Of a DNA stretch of 64,000 nucleotides, positions 40,401 through 52,720 are shown piece after piece; the stretch's first letter is position 1, and each line of letters starts with the position of its first letter. The DNA comes from Phlebopus portentosus (Eukaryota > Basidiomycota > Agaricomycetes > Boletales > Boletinellaceae). Where the stretch lies: NCBI GenBank assembly GCA_037892935.1, contig JAYXKI010000010.1, positions 868,001-932,000 on the forward strand, given 5' to 3'. The position numbers and the translations under genes are program-made. The notes under the pieces were generated by a model that did not search any database, had not been told where the DNA came from, and saw only the letters and a program-made list of their open reading frames with translations.

Positions 40401-42103
40401 CACAGACGACTCGGATCTCGTGCTGTGTGCCTTGCATTCGGGGCGCATTTCTTGGGCGGGACTGAAACGCGCGCGTGCGGCAGGACTTGATCTCTCTATA
40501 AGATTTGCTCTGCATCGAGACGTGGGCCGATACATTGGTGGACCGAGTGCGTTTGCGGATGGGAGTGTTGTTGAGGGCTCACCGAATGTAGACGTTGGCC
40601 TTAAGCGTTCTCTTGAGGGGAAGGGCTTGGTAGGGAAACTGGACAATATGCGTTCGGATGGTTTGAGCTGGCTGGCTGCGCAGAGTGCTTCGTGGGATAG
40701 TGGGCATGATGGGAGCGGTATCGAGGTGATCAGCACCGAATGGCTACCTGTCCGTTTACCTTTCTTTATGTATCCGCCTATATGCTCACTCGCTTCGTTT
40801 TTATAGCGAGGTTCAGCTCGTAAGCTCGGTCTCCGGAATCGTTCGCAGCGCTTAAAGGAGTATGCCGAGAGACGGCGAGTTATCATGAAAGAAGTTGTTC
40901 CAGAAGAATTGGTCGTTCCTTCGAGGCCTTCTGCGACCGTGCTCGGAAAGCGATCTGCCTTGCTGCAAGAACTCTCCTGCAACACCCTCACCGCGATTGA
41001 GGATGACCAATCTACCTCTAGGACGGTAGTGTTTGGCAAGTGTCATGAGGTGGAATCAGCAGGGTGAGTCTTCACTTCGTTCTCATTATCAACTAATGGT
41101 GATTCTTATTAGCTTATTTGGTACATCCAGCTTCAAGTATGACCCAGTTACTGTTCGATCTGTTCTGTTTCCTCCTATGAGTGTCGTCTCTTCAGCACCG
41201 TCTGAACGTGAACGGCCTCGAGGGCGACGAAAGCGCCGGAAGGTTAACAGCTCAAGTCGTGATGATGACGATCTTCAGAGCGAACCGGGTACGGATGGTA
41301 GAAGATCACCGTCTCCGCGACGCACGGGTAGAGGCATCATCCTCGAGAACAGCGAGGAACGCTTTTTGTTGGCTCTGCGTGATACGGCTAATAGGACATA
41401 CGCCGACAAGGAGAACCGAGTGAACTCTTTAGATGGCGCAGACGGATCCGGTGTCTTAAGAAGAAGCAGGAGGAGCTATAATCTTTTCTCTCTGCCACTA
41501 TCCTCGATTCCTTCTGTCTTGCTTGCATCCGAGGACTCGACTGCTGGATCGGAAAGCGGGCCTGTGGCTAATGGCAATGGCGTTCAGAAAATTGATGTTG
41601 TCGGCCCAATGACGCCGAAATCAATCCGTAGCGAGGCCGGATCTCCTCGAGACGTTGGAAAAAAACTGGATACACTGAACGATACAACTACCGCGGGTAA
41701 GGGCGCTGGTAGAACGGATGCTCGTGGCGGTGAAGGACTACCTTCCAAGATGTCTACTAAAACCGTTCCTATGCCTACTCCGCCTGCCACGACCGAGACT
41801 GAACATCCACCGTCACCTTCCTTCCTCAACGACGATACAGTCAAAAGTAAAACAGAAGGCGCCAAGACGCCGCTAGTTCTGTGCCGCGATGTAGGCGAGG
41901 ATAACGTGCACTTTTCCGACGACGGTCTCTTGGTTCTCGGTGCTGGTCACGCTTCGTCCGATTATGGCGCAGGGAAAGAAGAGGGAGCGTTGGCTATTCG
42001 AGTAGATCGGTGGCGCTTCGCGGGGTCGCGGGATAGTGCGGCTCTGAAGAACTTGCCTTCGCGGGACGATGCAGTTGCGGGTTTGGGCGTTGTGGTATCG
42101 TGA
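37477..42103 (+). CDS. RXT3: RXT3-like subunit of the Rpd3L histone deacetylase complex
   Basis: Very large fungal Rxt3 homologue. Exons: 37477-about 38560, about 38708-40758, 40807-41062 and 41114-42103. The N-terminal thousand residues are low complexity: Arg/Glu/Asp repeats (REREREQEEE-type), poly-His, poly-Gln and Pro-rich runs. The conserved Rxt3 domain lies near 40070-40760: LYLGTYVFPRIPFPYF, HVTILVPSAHLP, RRIYTDDSDLVLCALHSGRI, and VISTEWLP spliced to RGSARKLGLRNRSQRLKEYAERR. A further conserved block LFGTSSFKYDPVTVRSVLFP follows, then an RGRRKRRKV basic patch. The complex represses transcription by histone deacetylation. The disordered N-terminus is probably a fungal elaboration. Confidence 0.85.
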
Positions 42104-43213
42104 ATCATTCATGAATAATCAATTAATTAATTCTCTCTGCTCTGCATAATTGACTTCACATGCATTTGTGTAACTACTTACTGGACTTGAAGATGCTGTA
42201 TTCAGAACATGTTTATCTCTCGTTGTATCATATTGACCGAAGATTTTCTGCCGGTGGATGATCAGGGAGGTATGGAATTTCAAGCAGTTCTCGCTAATAA
42301 ACATACTAAACGCAGTCAACCTGGTCGAAAACTGTGAACTCAACCATGACCATTCGGCTTAGACTCATCAATCACTGCAAGGGTTTATCTGATGGACAGA
42401 TCCATCTGTTGATATTTCTCCAGTCCAAAAACGCCGACGATGTATTAATTAATTTAATTGTTAGGCATTGCTGTCGTCACGTGTCGACGACTTCACTTGG
42501 AACTAAACTGTCATGGCTAGAGATAGCTTGTTGTCTTTTTTGTGTTTACATTTTAGCGGCGTTTTGATAATTATCTGTCTCAGATAGACAGCCTACCGAT
42601 GGATTATCGTCGACGTTGAAGCGGCATGCGTAGTACAATGCTACTTGAAATGCCGATATCGATAACTTCACCTGAACTTATCGTGGTTGACGGAAGTCAA
42701 TAGACAGCGGAAGGTGCCAGAGACCTATTCTCTATGCGCCGGAATACAGGTAAACTTGTCAGTCGATTGTACAGGACTTTCGTTGCACGACACTACCTTG
42801 TGGAAGCATATGTCGCAGAGGTGAGTGCTATTTTTAGCTCAACCACAGCCTTTTGACATAGACTTGGCCAGAATCATTACTGACGCGTACGTACTATTGT
42901 CAGATAAGTATGTGCTATTTGTTCTTCTCTAGATGATTCAATATCTGAATCGTCGTTGTTATTATCTTCGCCTGAATTTTCCAGACCAGACAGACACTTA
43001 CCGCGCTGTATTCAGAATCAGATACCGTGTCTCGGTAGTCGTGTCACCCTTTGAGGCCTTTCGCATGACAATGGACGTAGGCCAAGTGCATTCTTGCTCG
43101 AAGGCCTATAAAACAATGGCTTGACGATTTGAATCTACAAGTGGTTCATTCACTCTATCCTTCACCCAACCCTTCCTTTACTTACCGCCTTACTGAACAA
43201 GTCGCTTCCTGCG
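42104..43213. other. 1.1 kb intergenic region upstream of aspartic protease
   Basis: No convincing ORF. AT-rich TTAATTAATT tracts occur near 42118-42130 and 42443-42455. The last few hundred bases must hold the protease promoter. Confidence 0.5.
43107..43113 (+). promoter_or_regulatory. TATA box of aspartic protease gene
   Basis: TATAAAA lies 101 bases upstream of the protease start codon, a normal spacing for a regulated fungal promoter. Confidence 0.6.
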
Positions 43214-44662
43214 ATGTTCCCTTCGTCGTCTCTGCTCATTGCTGTGCTACTTGCACTTTCGGTCGTAGGCTTTCCTGTGGCCACTGGCAAGGATGCGTCT
43301 ACTGGAAACTTGCCTTTCTCTCTGAAGCTCAGCCTCAATGGAATGAAGCTGCCGGACTTGGACCGCGCGCGTGCATCGCATTTCTTTACGCATGGAAAGC
43401 AACTCGAAGCGTCTAGCTCGAAGGACTCGGAAGAGGCGCTCTCGCGACTGAACAGACGGGCATCGAATATCAATGTCACGAATACTGCGGTTCAGTATGT
43501 TGCTAACGTGGATATCGGTAACCCTGCAACGAGCTACACGCTTTTGATCGATACCGGGTCTTCAAATACTTGGGTTAGTGCTCAGTTCCTTAATTTATTG
43601 CTGCATATTAACTTTGATTCCTTTGCTAAGATTGGAGCGAATAAGACCTATTCGACAACCGAAGTGAGCAAAGGTACCGGACAGACATTCACTGTCACCT
43701 ACGGCTCTGGAAACGTGACGGGCTCGGAGTGTTAGTTCAAATTTTTAATGTTTTCTGAGACAGTTCATGAAATTCTTTTGTTTGTTCTTCAGACATTGAT
43801 ACTTTGGCACTCTCGTCATCGCTTGTTATTGACCAGCAATCGATTGGCGTAGCCACGTCTTCAAATGGCCTAGAAGGACTCGACGGAATTCTCGGGCTTG
43901 GACCAGTCGACTTGACCCAGGGCACTGTCTCCGACACGTCAAAAGTCCCCACCGTAGCAGACAACCTCTACTCGCAAAAGAAAATCAACACGGAGGTCGT
44001 CGGGATCTCATTCAACCCCGCCACATCAGCTTCAGAGACAAATGGCGAGATGACCTTCGGTGGTGACGATTCGTCCAAATATGACGGCCCTATCACATAC
44101 GCGGCCATCACGAAGCAGTCGCCTGCGAAACGTTACTGGGGATACGAACAGACCGTCACGTATGGTTCGTCTGGGGAGAAGGTCCTTTCGTCGACGGCTG
44201 GTATTCTGGATACGGGAACGACGTTGCTTTTACTCGCGACCGACGCCTTTAATCGCTACAAGAACCTCACAGGCGCGACTTATGACCAAGGAACAGGACT
44301 GTTGATGATCACGAGCTTGCAGTACCAGAACCTGCAAAGCCTTTACTTCCAAGTCAACAAGGCGAAGTTCGAGCTCACCCCCAACGCACAAATCTGGCCC
44401 CGTTCGCTAAACACGTATATCGGTGGTACAAATCAAAATATCTATCTTATTGTCAGCGATGTACGTCAGATTTCTATTCTCGTGGTGGAAGCTGTGTACT
44501 GAGACATCCGTTGCCTTTTTTTAGCTTGGAACAAATAGCGGTCAAGGTCTTGACTTCATCAACGGGTATACGTTTCTTGAGCGATTCTACTCGGTATATG
44601 ACACGACCAACAAGCGAATTGGCCTTGCAACTACATCGAACACTAAAGCAACGACGAACTGA
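43214..44662 (+). CDS. Secreted A1 aspartic protease (polyporopepsin-like)
   Basis: Pepsin-family endopeptidase. Signal peptide MFPSSSLLIAVLLALSVVG, then a propeptide rich in Arg/Lys ending near LNRRASN. Four exons. The first active-site motif is LIDTGSSNTW, joined across an intron to IGANKTYSTTEVSKGTGQ. The flap region reads YGSGNVTG. The second motif is GILDTGTTLLLL. The last exon adds LGTNSGQGLDFINGYTFLERFYSVYDTTNKRIGLA, the usual C-terminus. Introns begin near 43575, 43734 and 44461. N-glycosylation sequons are present. It acts outside the cell in acidic conditions; nutrition or wood-protein breakdown is an inference. Confidence 0.93.
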
Positions 44663-44952
44663 TCTACGTGTCCATTCGCCGATATACCACTGTTTGTTTT
44701 TGTCGAAGATTGCTGTCGGCTATTTTCCCTTGACAATGGGACAATCACTCTTTGATCAACGAAACATTCGTGACGAGCGACGAACGAAAAGACTCCATAG
44801 CGCACTACGTAAGACACGCAAACCAACAGACAGAATAAAAACTGAACGATAAATAAGTTATCCAAAGCGATAAATACACGGAGAGCTCGAAGAGAAAGGG
44901 CCGCTAAATGATAAAGAGAGGAGGTTCCACACAGCCAGAGTATCGACAGCAA
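44663..44952. other. Short convergent 3' region
   Basis: About 290 bases between the protease stop and the stop of the SH3/RA gene. Presumed 3' UTRs. Confidence 0.5.
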
Positions 44953-47900
44953 TTACGGAACGAAGGTAACATTTAGAAAAGTTTGAGAGCTTTTTGCAAG
45001 AGGGTATCGAGTTCCTAAAGAAACAGTCACCGTAAATGTCATCTTTCCCAATGAACTCGCCAGATAATTTGGACGCACCATATCTATCTCCTTCATCTTT
45101 TTGAAAGTACCTGCATATACATCCCGAATCTGCGGGTGAACGGTCTCAGGATCGATCGGCGTGCCAAAGAAGAGTTTGTCCACCTCGTCCGGCGAGGGTG
45201 GGCGCGGCTCTTTCCCCAGCATAGCCTTTGAATGGATGACAGCGAGCATTTCGGTAAGGCCGAACTCGTCCTTTGGTATACGTGGACGTTTTGCACCTTG
45301 TATCGGGGAGGGACTCATGGCTAAGCGGGATGGAGCGTTAGCCACGGGTGTTGCTGATGCAGCGGTGCGATAGTCTGAGGAGACGTCAGAAAGGACGGAC
45401 TCTATGGATGGTTGGTATTGGTGATGCGATGGTGTATCCGATGAAGATGCTGCTGTGGGAGTTACTGAACGTGATCTGCTTGCGTTGATGTCTTTGTTCG
45501 CAGTAGGAGTAATAGAACGATGTGAAGCCACGCCCAGTGCAGTAGGCGTCGCTGCTCGACTTCCTGAACCCTCGCTTTGTCCATCTTCAGAGTACATTGA
45601 AGGAGAAGTTGACCTGAATGTTGAAGTCGAAGTCGACTGGGAGACAGGCCCGTTCTTTATCTTGTCTAGGACACGATTAATCAAGGCACTCGGTTGACCT
45701 CCTTTCATCGCTCCGCTCAGAAGATCATTCATAGAGCTTTCAGAGCCTGAAGCTGGGATCGACTGCATCGAGTTCGAAGTCTTAAGCTCTTCCTCGACAA
45801 TGTCGCTGACATCATATGTCTCGCCGTCGGGCTGCACGTACGAATAGCGCATCTTGCTGTCTGTATCAATGCGTTGACTTCGAAGCATCGCCTTATCAGG
45901 AAGCATTACATCAATTCCCCGCTGAGAATTTGCCTGAGCCGATAGAATGGCCTTCTGGTTTGCCCTCGACGCAGCGCGTTGAGCAGCGATGATTTCCTGC
46001 CTCGACATTTGGCGGGTCTTTGTTTCACCGGAGGTGCTTCCTCTGTCGCTAGATGCAGTATCACGATGTAGATGGGAAAGAGCGAGCTCATCAAGAGGTG
46101 CAGAAAGTCGATGCTGACGATTCGATGTCGGTCTATACGCAACTGCACGACGTAGAATGAACACAGGATCATCGCTCTGGATATCCTCCGGAGAGCCTAG
46201 AAGAAGTTGGGCTGAATCTACAGAACGACGTCGGATTTCGCTCGAGCGTCTGTACGTTGGTGGACGAGGGAAGGCATCGATAACTTTACTCGAGGGCTGC
46301 AGCTCACGTTCTGGAAGCAATAATGTCAGCGGAATTTAAAGCAGGAATAACTTTGCTTACCTTGTCCATCGACCTGGACAGTAAGGATGTAGCGTACACG
46401 CAAAGTACTCCGTCTCTTCGTCAGTTTGTCCTCGACTTCATCCCCACCATCCACAACACCTTCTAAAATCCCAAAGCGCTCTAATCCAAGCTCGATAACT
46501 TCCGCAACAGTAATGTTCTTCGGGAAATTGAAGTACTTCTTACGAAGATTCTGATGTATATCCGGGTTGACAGCTGAGCTCGACCCTGATCTCTCCCGTA
46601 ACGTCTCCTTGAATACTATAGCTTCAGTGTGAGGATCGAAGACCATGTTATCGGGCAGTTCCTCTGGGTAGATAACAAGTTGCATAGCGAAGCGTACTGA
46701 AGGAGAACTGAATCGTTCTGGACTGGCATTGCTAAGGTCTGAATTCGAGACGGACAAAGTCCGACCACGGAGGGAACTATCTGCCTCAGAACCTGATTTA
46801 CCAACCGTGCTGAGGGAGTCGTTATCAGCATTAGAACCGTCCTTCTCCTCATCGCCTACTCGGTTCAAGTAGAACTTAACAGCAGAATCATCCGTAAAGT
46901 CGTTCATCGGGAGTTTCTTAATAGCAGGATGCGACGAGAGATTGCTAGCAACAGAACTTATACTGCCCATGCTACTTCGCTTCACCCTCATTGGCATTTG
47001 CTCAGCTTCCTCCACGAGCTGCTCGAAGACTCCAAGTGGCTTCATATCAGGAGTTAATTTGAGCGTAGTTCCTCCTTCCACTTGTTTGACTGTGAGATAG
47101 TAATCCGAAGCGTCCTCGCCTGCTGCGAAACGGAAACGTTGCATTGACTGGCGCACTAGATCAGCGGCCGTTGTTGAGGTGTTGAGTAGTACAGTCTTGA
47201 AGGTCGCGTCGCTCTGCAAGTTGTCCCCAGCGAACACACGAATGACGCTGAGCTCGGGTACGCTCATACCATTCTGGCCCTCCACTCCGGAGGCGGGTGA
47301 AAGGATGAGTGAACCTGGTCTACCACTTGGCGTACGGAAGGATGCGTTGACCGGAGCCAATCCAAGACCAAAGCCTGAACTGCTAGGAGAACTGGACAAT
47401 GAGCCGGAAGGTTGACTGGGCATGACGAGTGACGCAGACTGTGTGGCATATGAAGGTTGCTCTGGAGGCGAAGAAGGCGAGCGCTTGAGATATTCTGAAT
47501 ATAGCGCTTGCTGCTGCTGATCACGTTCTCGAAGAGATGAGGCATGCTGCGAGACTTGAATTGTCGCTGGCTGCTGTTGTTCTTGCTGTGGAAGCTGAGA
47601 TGGCGGCGGCGGCACTTGAATCTGCTGAGGTTGCTGTACGGGAGTGACTACGCGCTGCTGAAGTTGTTGGCGTGCAACAGGAGCAGGAGAAACGACACCT
47701 CTACCACCACTTTCAGGCGGCACGCTCGTATACGGTGTCTGAACGTGCGAATGAGCGCTAGAAGAAACGGTAGCGCTGGATTCTTCTGAGCCTCTAGTAC
47801 GCCCATCAGCCGCAGCCACAGCAGCCATGTTCTCAATAGACGCCTTGCTGCCCTTATCCTTATCCTTCTTGCGACCGAACAATCCGGAAAACACGCTTCC

Positions 47901-49525
47901 TTTCTTCTTCTTTTCCTTTGTGCTGTCACGTTCGCTGTCCTCAGAGTCTTTATCCTTGTCGCTACGTTCCTTACGCAATTTCGCATGTCCACTCGGAGCT
48001 GGACTAGCAGTTGAACGCGTCTCCTCGCTCGCAGAGCGTTGCATTTCCTTCCTCTGTTGAGACTGTATAGGAGCTGGACCCAGGCCAATGTCGCCTCTGC
48101 CCTTCGCGCTTGCAGTGCGTTTTCGCGCAGCTTCTTCAGCGGCCTCGATCTCTTCACGAGCACGTTTGCGCTCCTGTTCAAGTTGCTCTTGATGCTTTTG
48201 GATAATAGCACTTGGAAGCAATGGTCCCGGCCCGGTCTGCTGCTGTGATTGTTGCTGCTGCGATTCCTCTCTGATAGGTTCATCTCTGGCGATAGAAGGG
48301 GTAATGACTAGTCTCTTCGTCTCCGTTTCTTCGGCGGGATCCCGTATTTGCGGAGAGCGGGCTTGTTGATCTGTGCCTTGCTGAGCTATCAAACGTTCTC
48401 GCGATGTCTGGCTTCGCAGTTGAGGCTGTTGCCCTTGTTGTTGGAGTTGCTGCTGTTGTAGTTGATTTTGAGACTGATCTTGCTGTTCGACTTGCTGATC
48501 CGTCTGTTGAATCTTCCCTGCGGCGTATGGACCAGCGCGAAGCGCGGCCGGTATTACAGATCCTCGTTCATCAGACATTTGCATTTCTACGTCGTCAGTT
48601 TGTTTCCTTTGTGCAGCTGTAAGATCTTCGGCTGCCTTAGATTCGCTGCCCACGATCATGTTGGCTTCATTCTGCTCCTCTGCTGGAGTGGACACGTCCT
48701 TGACAGGCGCGTCTTCAATCTCAACATCATCCTCAGACCATTCAGCTTCGCCTTCCTCCTCATCTTCATTCCAAACAGCAGGAGGATATCGGAAGATACT
48801 AGATTGTCTGTGGAAAGCTACGCCCCGCTTGTCCCCATTGGTTGCACTTGCGTCGCCACCAGGAGCATCGATCTGTACACGATTCCGGTTACGAGAAGAT
48901 TTGGAGGCAGCTGGGTTCGTGCTGTCCACCTCTGCCTGAGTAGCTGAAGCGAGCTTGAAAAAAGAATTAGTATCGTCATCGTTGTAGGTAGGTAGATACT
49001 CTGACTTACGTCGACATTACGATGTCTGTTCAGCCGTGCAAGTCTCTCAAATGGAGTCTCGATGTTCTCAGCAGGAATGTATCCAACCTCTTGCGTCTTC
49101 AAGACGCGCACTAGCCACCAGTAGCTATTGCTATCATCCATGAGAAAGAGACTGTCTCCCTTCACGACGCTCGCCTGACCCTCGACCGTCGCAGAGAAGT
49201 TTGTAAGGGAGTACACAAGGTCGAAGTCAATCGATTCATTCGGTATAGAGAGCGACGAAGACGAGTCGGACATGTAGTCTCCAATCGTGTCATCCTCCTC
49301 GTTGTCGTCAAGGTCGTGATCGCGTTCGGCGCCATAGTTATGTTCCAGCGGCTCCATAACTTCCTGACCGATTTCGTCTCCCTCTGCATCCGAAGAATCC
49401 TCCATGATGGATTGCTCCGTGTCCATTTGACCATATTGTTGCTGATGAGCGTGTTTCGTGTCGTCCGGGTGAATTCGATCACGCAGATCGAATGTGTCCT
49501 GTCTTCGAGGGCGATGGGGCTGCAT
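44953..49525 (-). CDS. SH3 and Ras-association domain scaffold protein
   Basis: Large adaptor of about 1,400 residues. Exons 49525-49013, about 48952-46362 and 46351-44953; joins RHRNVD/LASATQAE and VDGQ/ERELQPSS keep frame. An acidic N-terminus precedes an SH3 domain (FDLVYSLTNFSATVEGQ, DDSNSYWWLVRVL, GYIPAENIETP) with the conserved follow-on FERLARLNRHRNVD. A long Gln/Ser-rich middle follows. Two ubiquitin-like or RA-type segments come next: VIRVFAGDNLQSDATFKTVL and, later, KKYFNFPKNITVAEVIELGL...RYILTVQVDG. The C-terminal third is mostly disordered, ending in a conserved-looking PDEVDKLFFGTPID segment. SH3 plus RA suggests a small-GTPase-linked polarity or MAPK scaffold (inference); the SH3 follow-on resembles Bud14/Tea4-type proteins. 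The last 30 codons may hide a further intron. Confidence 0.8.
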
Positions 49526-50401
49526 TTCTATCCTGCTTGAACGTCGTCAGCTTGACTAAGGAAGACACGCTATGAGGAAGCAGACGGGCCGCGAGAATAA
49601 GAAGGTATTATGAAGTACTAAGTATGTGCGCGCTAGACATTCCACACGAATTTGCACTATACCCCGCATGTGCAAACAACGCGTAACGATCATGCTCTTA
49701 TCATCTTCTAGCTCATGCCACATCACCATCATACACAGGGCACGTTTCCTTCTCAAATATTACCTACAACACCAAGGAAAGGTGCTCACCGAAACTGGAG
49801 AGATGCGCAAGGCGAGTAACATGTAAGGCTGGGCCAGCAGACGTACTTCTAATTGCTCAGTCGTTGGTAGTGAAAATGGAAAAAAAAAGAAAGTGTGGTT
49901 ATCAAGCAAGAGTATATATGCAGACTGAGAGGGAAAACGAGAGATGCCAGAGTGTTACAGCGCAGGGGCTGCCTTCCTTGGAGAGCGGGCGCTCGGTGTT
50001 GAGGAGAGAGAGATGATCAGGTTCAAGAAAGGCAATAACCAAATTACTTACATTATCCAGGCATCATCAAACTTTATTTGAAAAGTGGATTCCCTCCAGA
50101 ATAATCTAAAGAAAGACCGATATTCACGAATTAGGCAGCACATCTTGTACTGTATAAGTGCTGACAACCAGCAGAAGGAGTTTCCGTTTGATTTAAATGT
50201 TAACCAGCACGGCCAAATCAAAACGAGTCGATGGTTTTTCCGCAAAGTTCATCCTCTCCTCTAAAGTACCGGACCAAATGGTCATCGGCAGAAAGACCCA
50301 GAACAACCACTGTTCATCTCTTTCGAGAAAAACTTGCCGGTTCTCTTGAGTCCTCCCTCCCGCATCCCTTATTGCTTGCTCATCATCTCCTTGTTACCAT
50401 T
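49526..50401. other. Divergent intergenic region
   Basis: About 875 bases upstream of the SH3/RA gene (minus) and of a weak plus-strand gene. A TATATATGC stretch near 49914-49922 could be a TATA element for the minus gene. No ORF with coding support seen. Confidence 0.4.
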
Positions 50402-51029
50402 ATGTCTCAAGAAAGAGAGACCTCGCAGGACAAGTATTCATGCCATACCTTGACAGACGACTCCAATGACAACTTCGTACACTCTCCGGTTGTTCAGAGT
50501 ATATCTCTCGGCACGGAGGAGGAGCTCCTGGATCGTCCTCCTCCATCTGAAGACCCCTTTGAGGTAGCTCCTTCCTTTGTAAGAAGAATAACTCTAACCA
50601 GCGCTTGCAGGCTGCGATAGACGGACAACCTGAAAGCGCACTAAGAGAAAATATGACAGTTCCTGCAGCACCGAAGGTAAGGCGATGCAGAAGTCCGATC
50701 GTCGTACGAAGCTCATAACAGAAATTAGTTATCACCTAAAGAGCTCCCGCCCATCGCTGATGATATTGTATTTGTCCGTTACTCAGTGGAACATGTATGA
50801 GAGCTGAGGGTCTGTATGGTTGCTTAGGCTTCCGTAATCGATAGGGTAATGGAGGAACCTCATTGTTTATTGGCCTGCCATAGAAATCATTTTTATAAGC
50901 CTTATTTATGGCACACCTTAATTCGAATTACTCAAGTGTACCTGCAGGAGAGCTACACAAGAAGAATCCTCAAGTTTCGGCACATTCGACCTGCTTGAGC
51001 CAGATTCGTCATTTGATAAGTACCAGCAG
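50402..51029 (+). CDS. Small hypothetical protein, provisional model
   Basis: Not a family I recognise. A plausible start is [17 protein letters not shown] at 50402. Exon 50402-50563 ends SEDPFE and splices in frame to 50611-50676 ([14 protein letters not shown]...). A third exon, about [19 protein letters not shown], begins near 50729. A possible last exon ends [22 protein letters not shown] with TAG at 51027-51029, but I could not connect it in phase. The composition (acidic, Ser-rich, no domain) suggests a short disordered protein. It may be an unreliable model. It converges with RPL11. Confidence 0.35.
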
Positions 51030-51160
51030 TAGGATTCTTGCGCTAGACTTTGAAAATTGTCGAAGTGTACAGGTGAGAGAAAGCAGAGTTATGGATAGCA
51101 TGCATGTACATAAGCCATACGGCATAATGCAGAGGACATAGTATGAAGAAGCTAGAACAT

Positions 51161-51856
51161 TTATTTCTACGACACATAGTGAGCAAACGATAAGGATCGA
51201 GTCATAATCTCCACTCACAAGGATAATACCGTCAAAGCGTTGCTTGAACCAAGCCATAGTATCCTCCTTCTTCACACGATGCTGGAATCCAATGCGAGCC
51301 CTCTTCGCCTTTCTCTTCGCAACACGTCCTCCCGGACGGCCCATCACAACATAGAAGTCCATACCAAAAATCCCAATGTTTGGGTCATACCGCGCACCCA
51401 AGTCGATGTGTTCGGTGATACCGAAACCGAAGTTGCCAGTCTCGCTGAAATTCTTGCGACGAAGCTCATATTCCTTCACTTTCAGCCCTCGTTCGAGGAT
51501 CTCTTCGGCTTTGGGCCCGCGAATGGTGACGTGTACGGCAATCTTCTCGTTTCGACGAATACCGAAGGTACGCACGGTGAATCGTGCTTTTGAGGTGACG
51601 GGCGTTTGACCGGTGAGCTGTTCCAATACCTTGGAGGCTCGCGTGAGACGATCTCCAGACTCGCCGACTGAGATGTCTGTTAGGAGATGAAACTTAGCAT
51701 TTCTAAGCTACAAATGAAGATAGGGAACGCACTAATGACGAGCTTGTCGATGCGAAGCTCCTTCATGGGGTTTACGGCCTGCGCGGTCTTGGAGTCGGCC
51801 TACACCAATACTGTCAATCTCCATGCTCAGATCCTCTGAAACTACAGACGTACCAT
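51161..51856 (-). CDS. RPL11: 60S ribosomal protein L11 (uL5)
   Basis: Component of the 5S RNP on the large subunit. The start codon at 51856-51854 is followed directly by a GT donor, so the first coding exon is just ATG. It splices to [21 protein letters not shown], then [27 protein letters not shown]..., [34 protein letters not shown] and [15 protein letters not shown]. The main body ends [18 protein letters not shown], followed by a donor and a likely tiny last exon of AAATAA (Lys then stop) at 51166-51161. Length fits uL5. Introns close to the ATG are common in fungal ribosomal-protein genes and often boost expression. Confidence 0.92.
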
Positions 51857-52720
51857 GGCGTCGAGGTGGTCTTAAGGGATGTTTGACGAAATCACGTAAA
51901 CAGCGTCCAAACAGAGTCGATTCTGACTCGAGACTGCTATACAGTTTTACTACCTAATTTGTAACGAAGTCTGCACGTGATTAAACATATTTATCTAATC
52001 TAAATTATTTGTAAACTAACTGTCTTTCTTCTTCCCATTCCAGCCACTCTATCCATCTGTTGTCGACATTACTTTCTGGAAATTCTATGAGATGTGTTTA
52101 ATACAACGCTTTGAGATCGCCGAGCTCTTGAAGTTAAATTTACCTCATGACTACTGGTTGGCATAAAGAACCTACTACTGACTCAGTCTCACCCGGGTCT
52201 GAGTCGCTCTCGAATTCATGCCTATCTTCGGTCCATTTTCTGTTATCGTGGGTATCAACTGGTGGAAGTACTTCACCCTGGTGTTGATTTCGCTCATGGT
52301 AGGCCTAGTACTGGACTATAATTGAACGAGCGTCTCCTGATCGTCGATCGACGCCGATCACTCTGGAGAGACATATGCATCTGGCAAATCACTTTGTCTC
52401 ATAACATCCGCGTCAAGCTTGCTTGCCTAGACTTGCAGCTTCAACTAACAATTAATTCCGGTTATTCTTTATTGTACTCTAATTGTCTATTTCAAATTGG
52501 AAAGCAAGGTGAGGCTGGTTCGGAAAGTGGCTGGGTGTGGGGAGCCGAGGCTGGTCGGAAACTCTATATATTACCTGCCTTATCCTGCGTTATTCTCTAT
52601 CAAGTTTAGCACGGCCATCTACGCGTATAAAATTCCTACCCGTACATTCTCTATCTTTATCCAAACACATACTCTTACCCTCATTGCCAACTCGCTTACC
52701 CTTACTCTGTGTTTGCAGAG
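51857..52720. other. Divergent intergenic region
   Basis: 864 bases between RPL11 and a plus-strand gene at 52721. The ORF track on either strand shows only low-complexity or antisense readings. A TATA box for the plus gene lies near its right end. Confidence 0.45.
52626..52632 (+). promoter_or_regulatory. TATA box preceding plus-strand gene
   Basis: TATAAAA follows ACGCG directly and lies about 95 bases before the ATG at 52721. Confidence 0.5.

Noticed and set aside
40398..41039. Minus-strand ORF of 213 codons
   Set aside because: Antisense to the conserved Rxt3 domain.
48462..48947. Plus-strand ORF of 161 codons
   Set aside because: Antisense to the SH3/RA gene, whose reading is supported by domains and splice phases.
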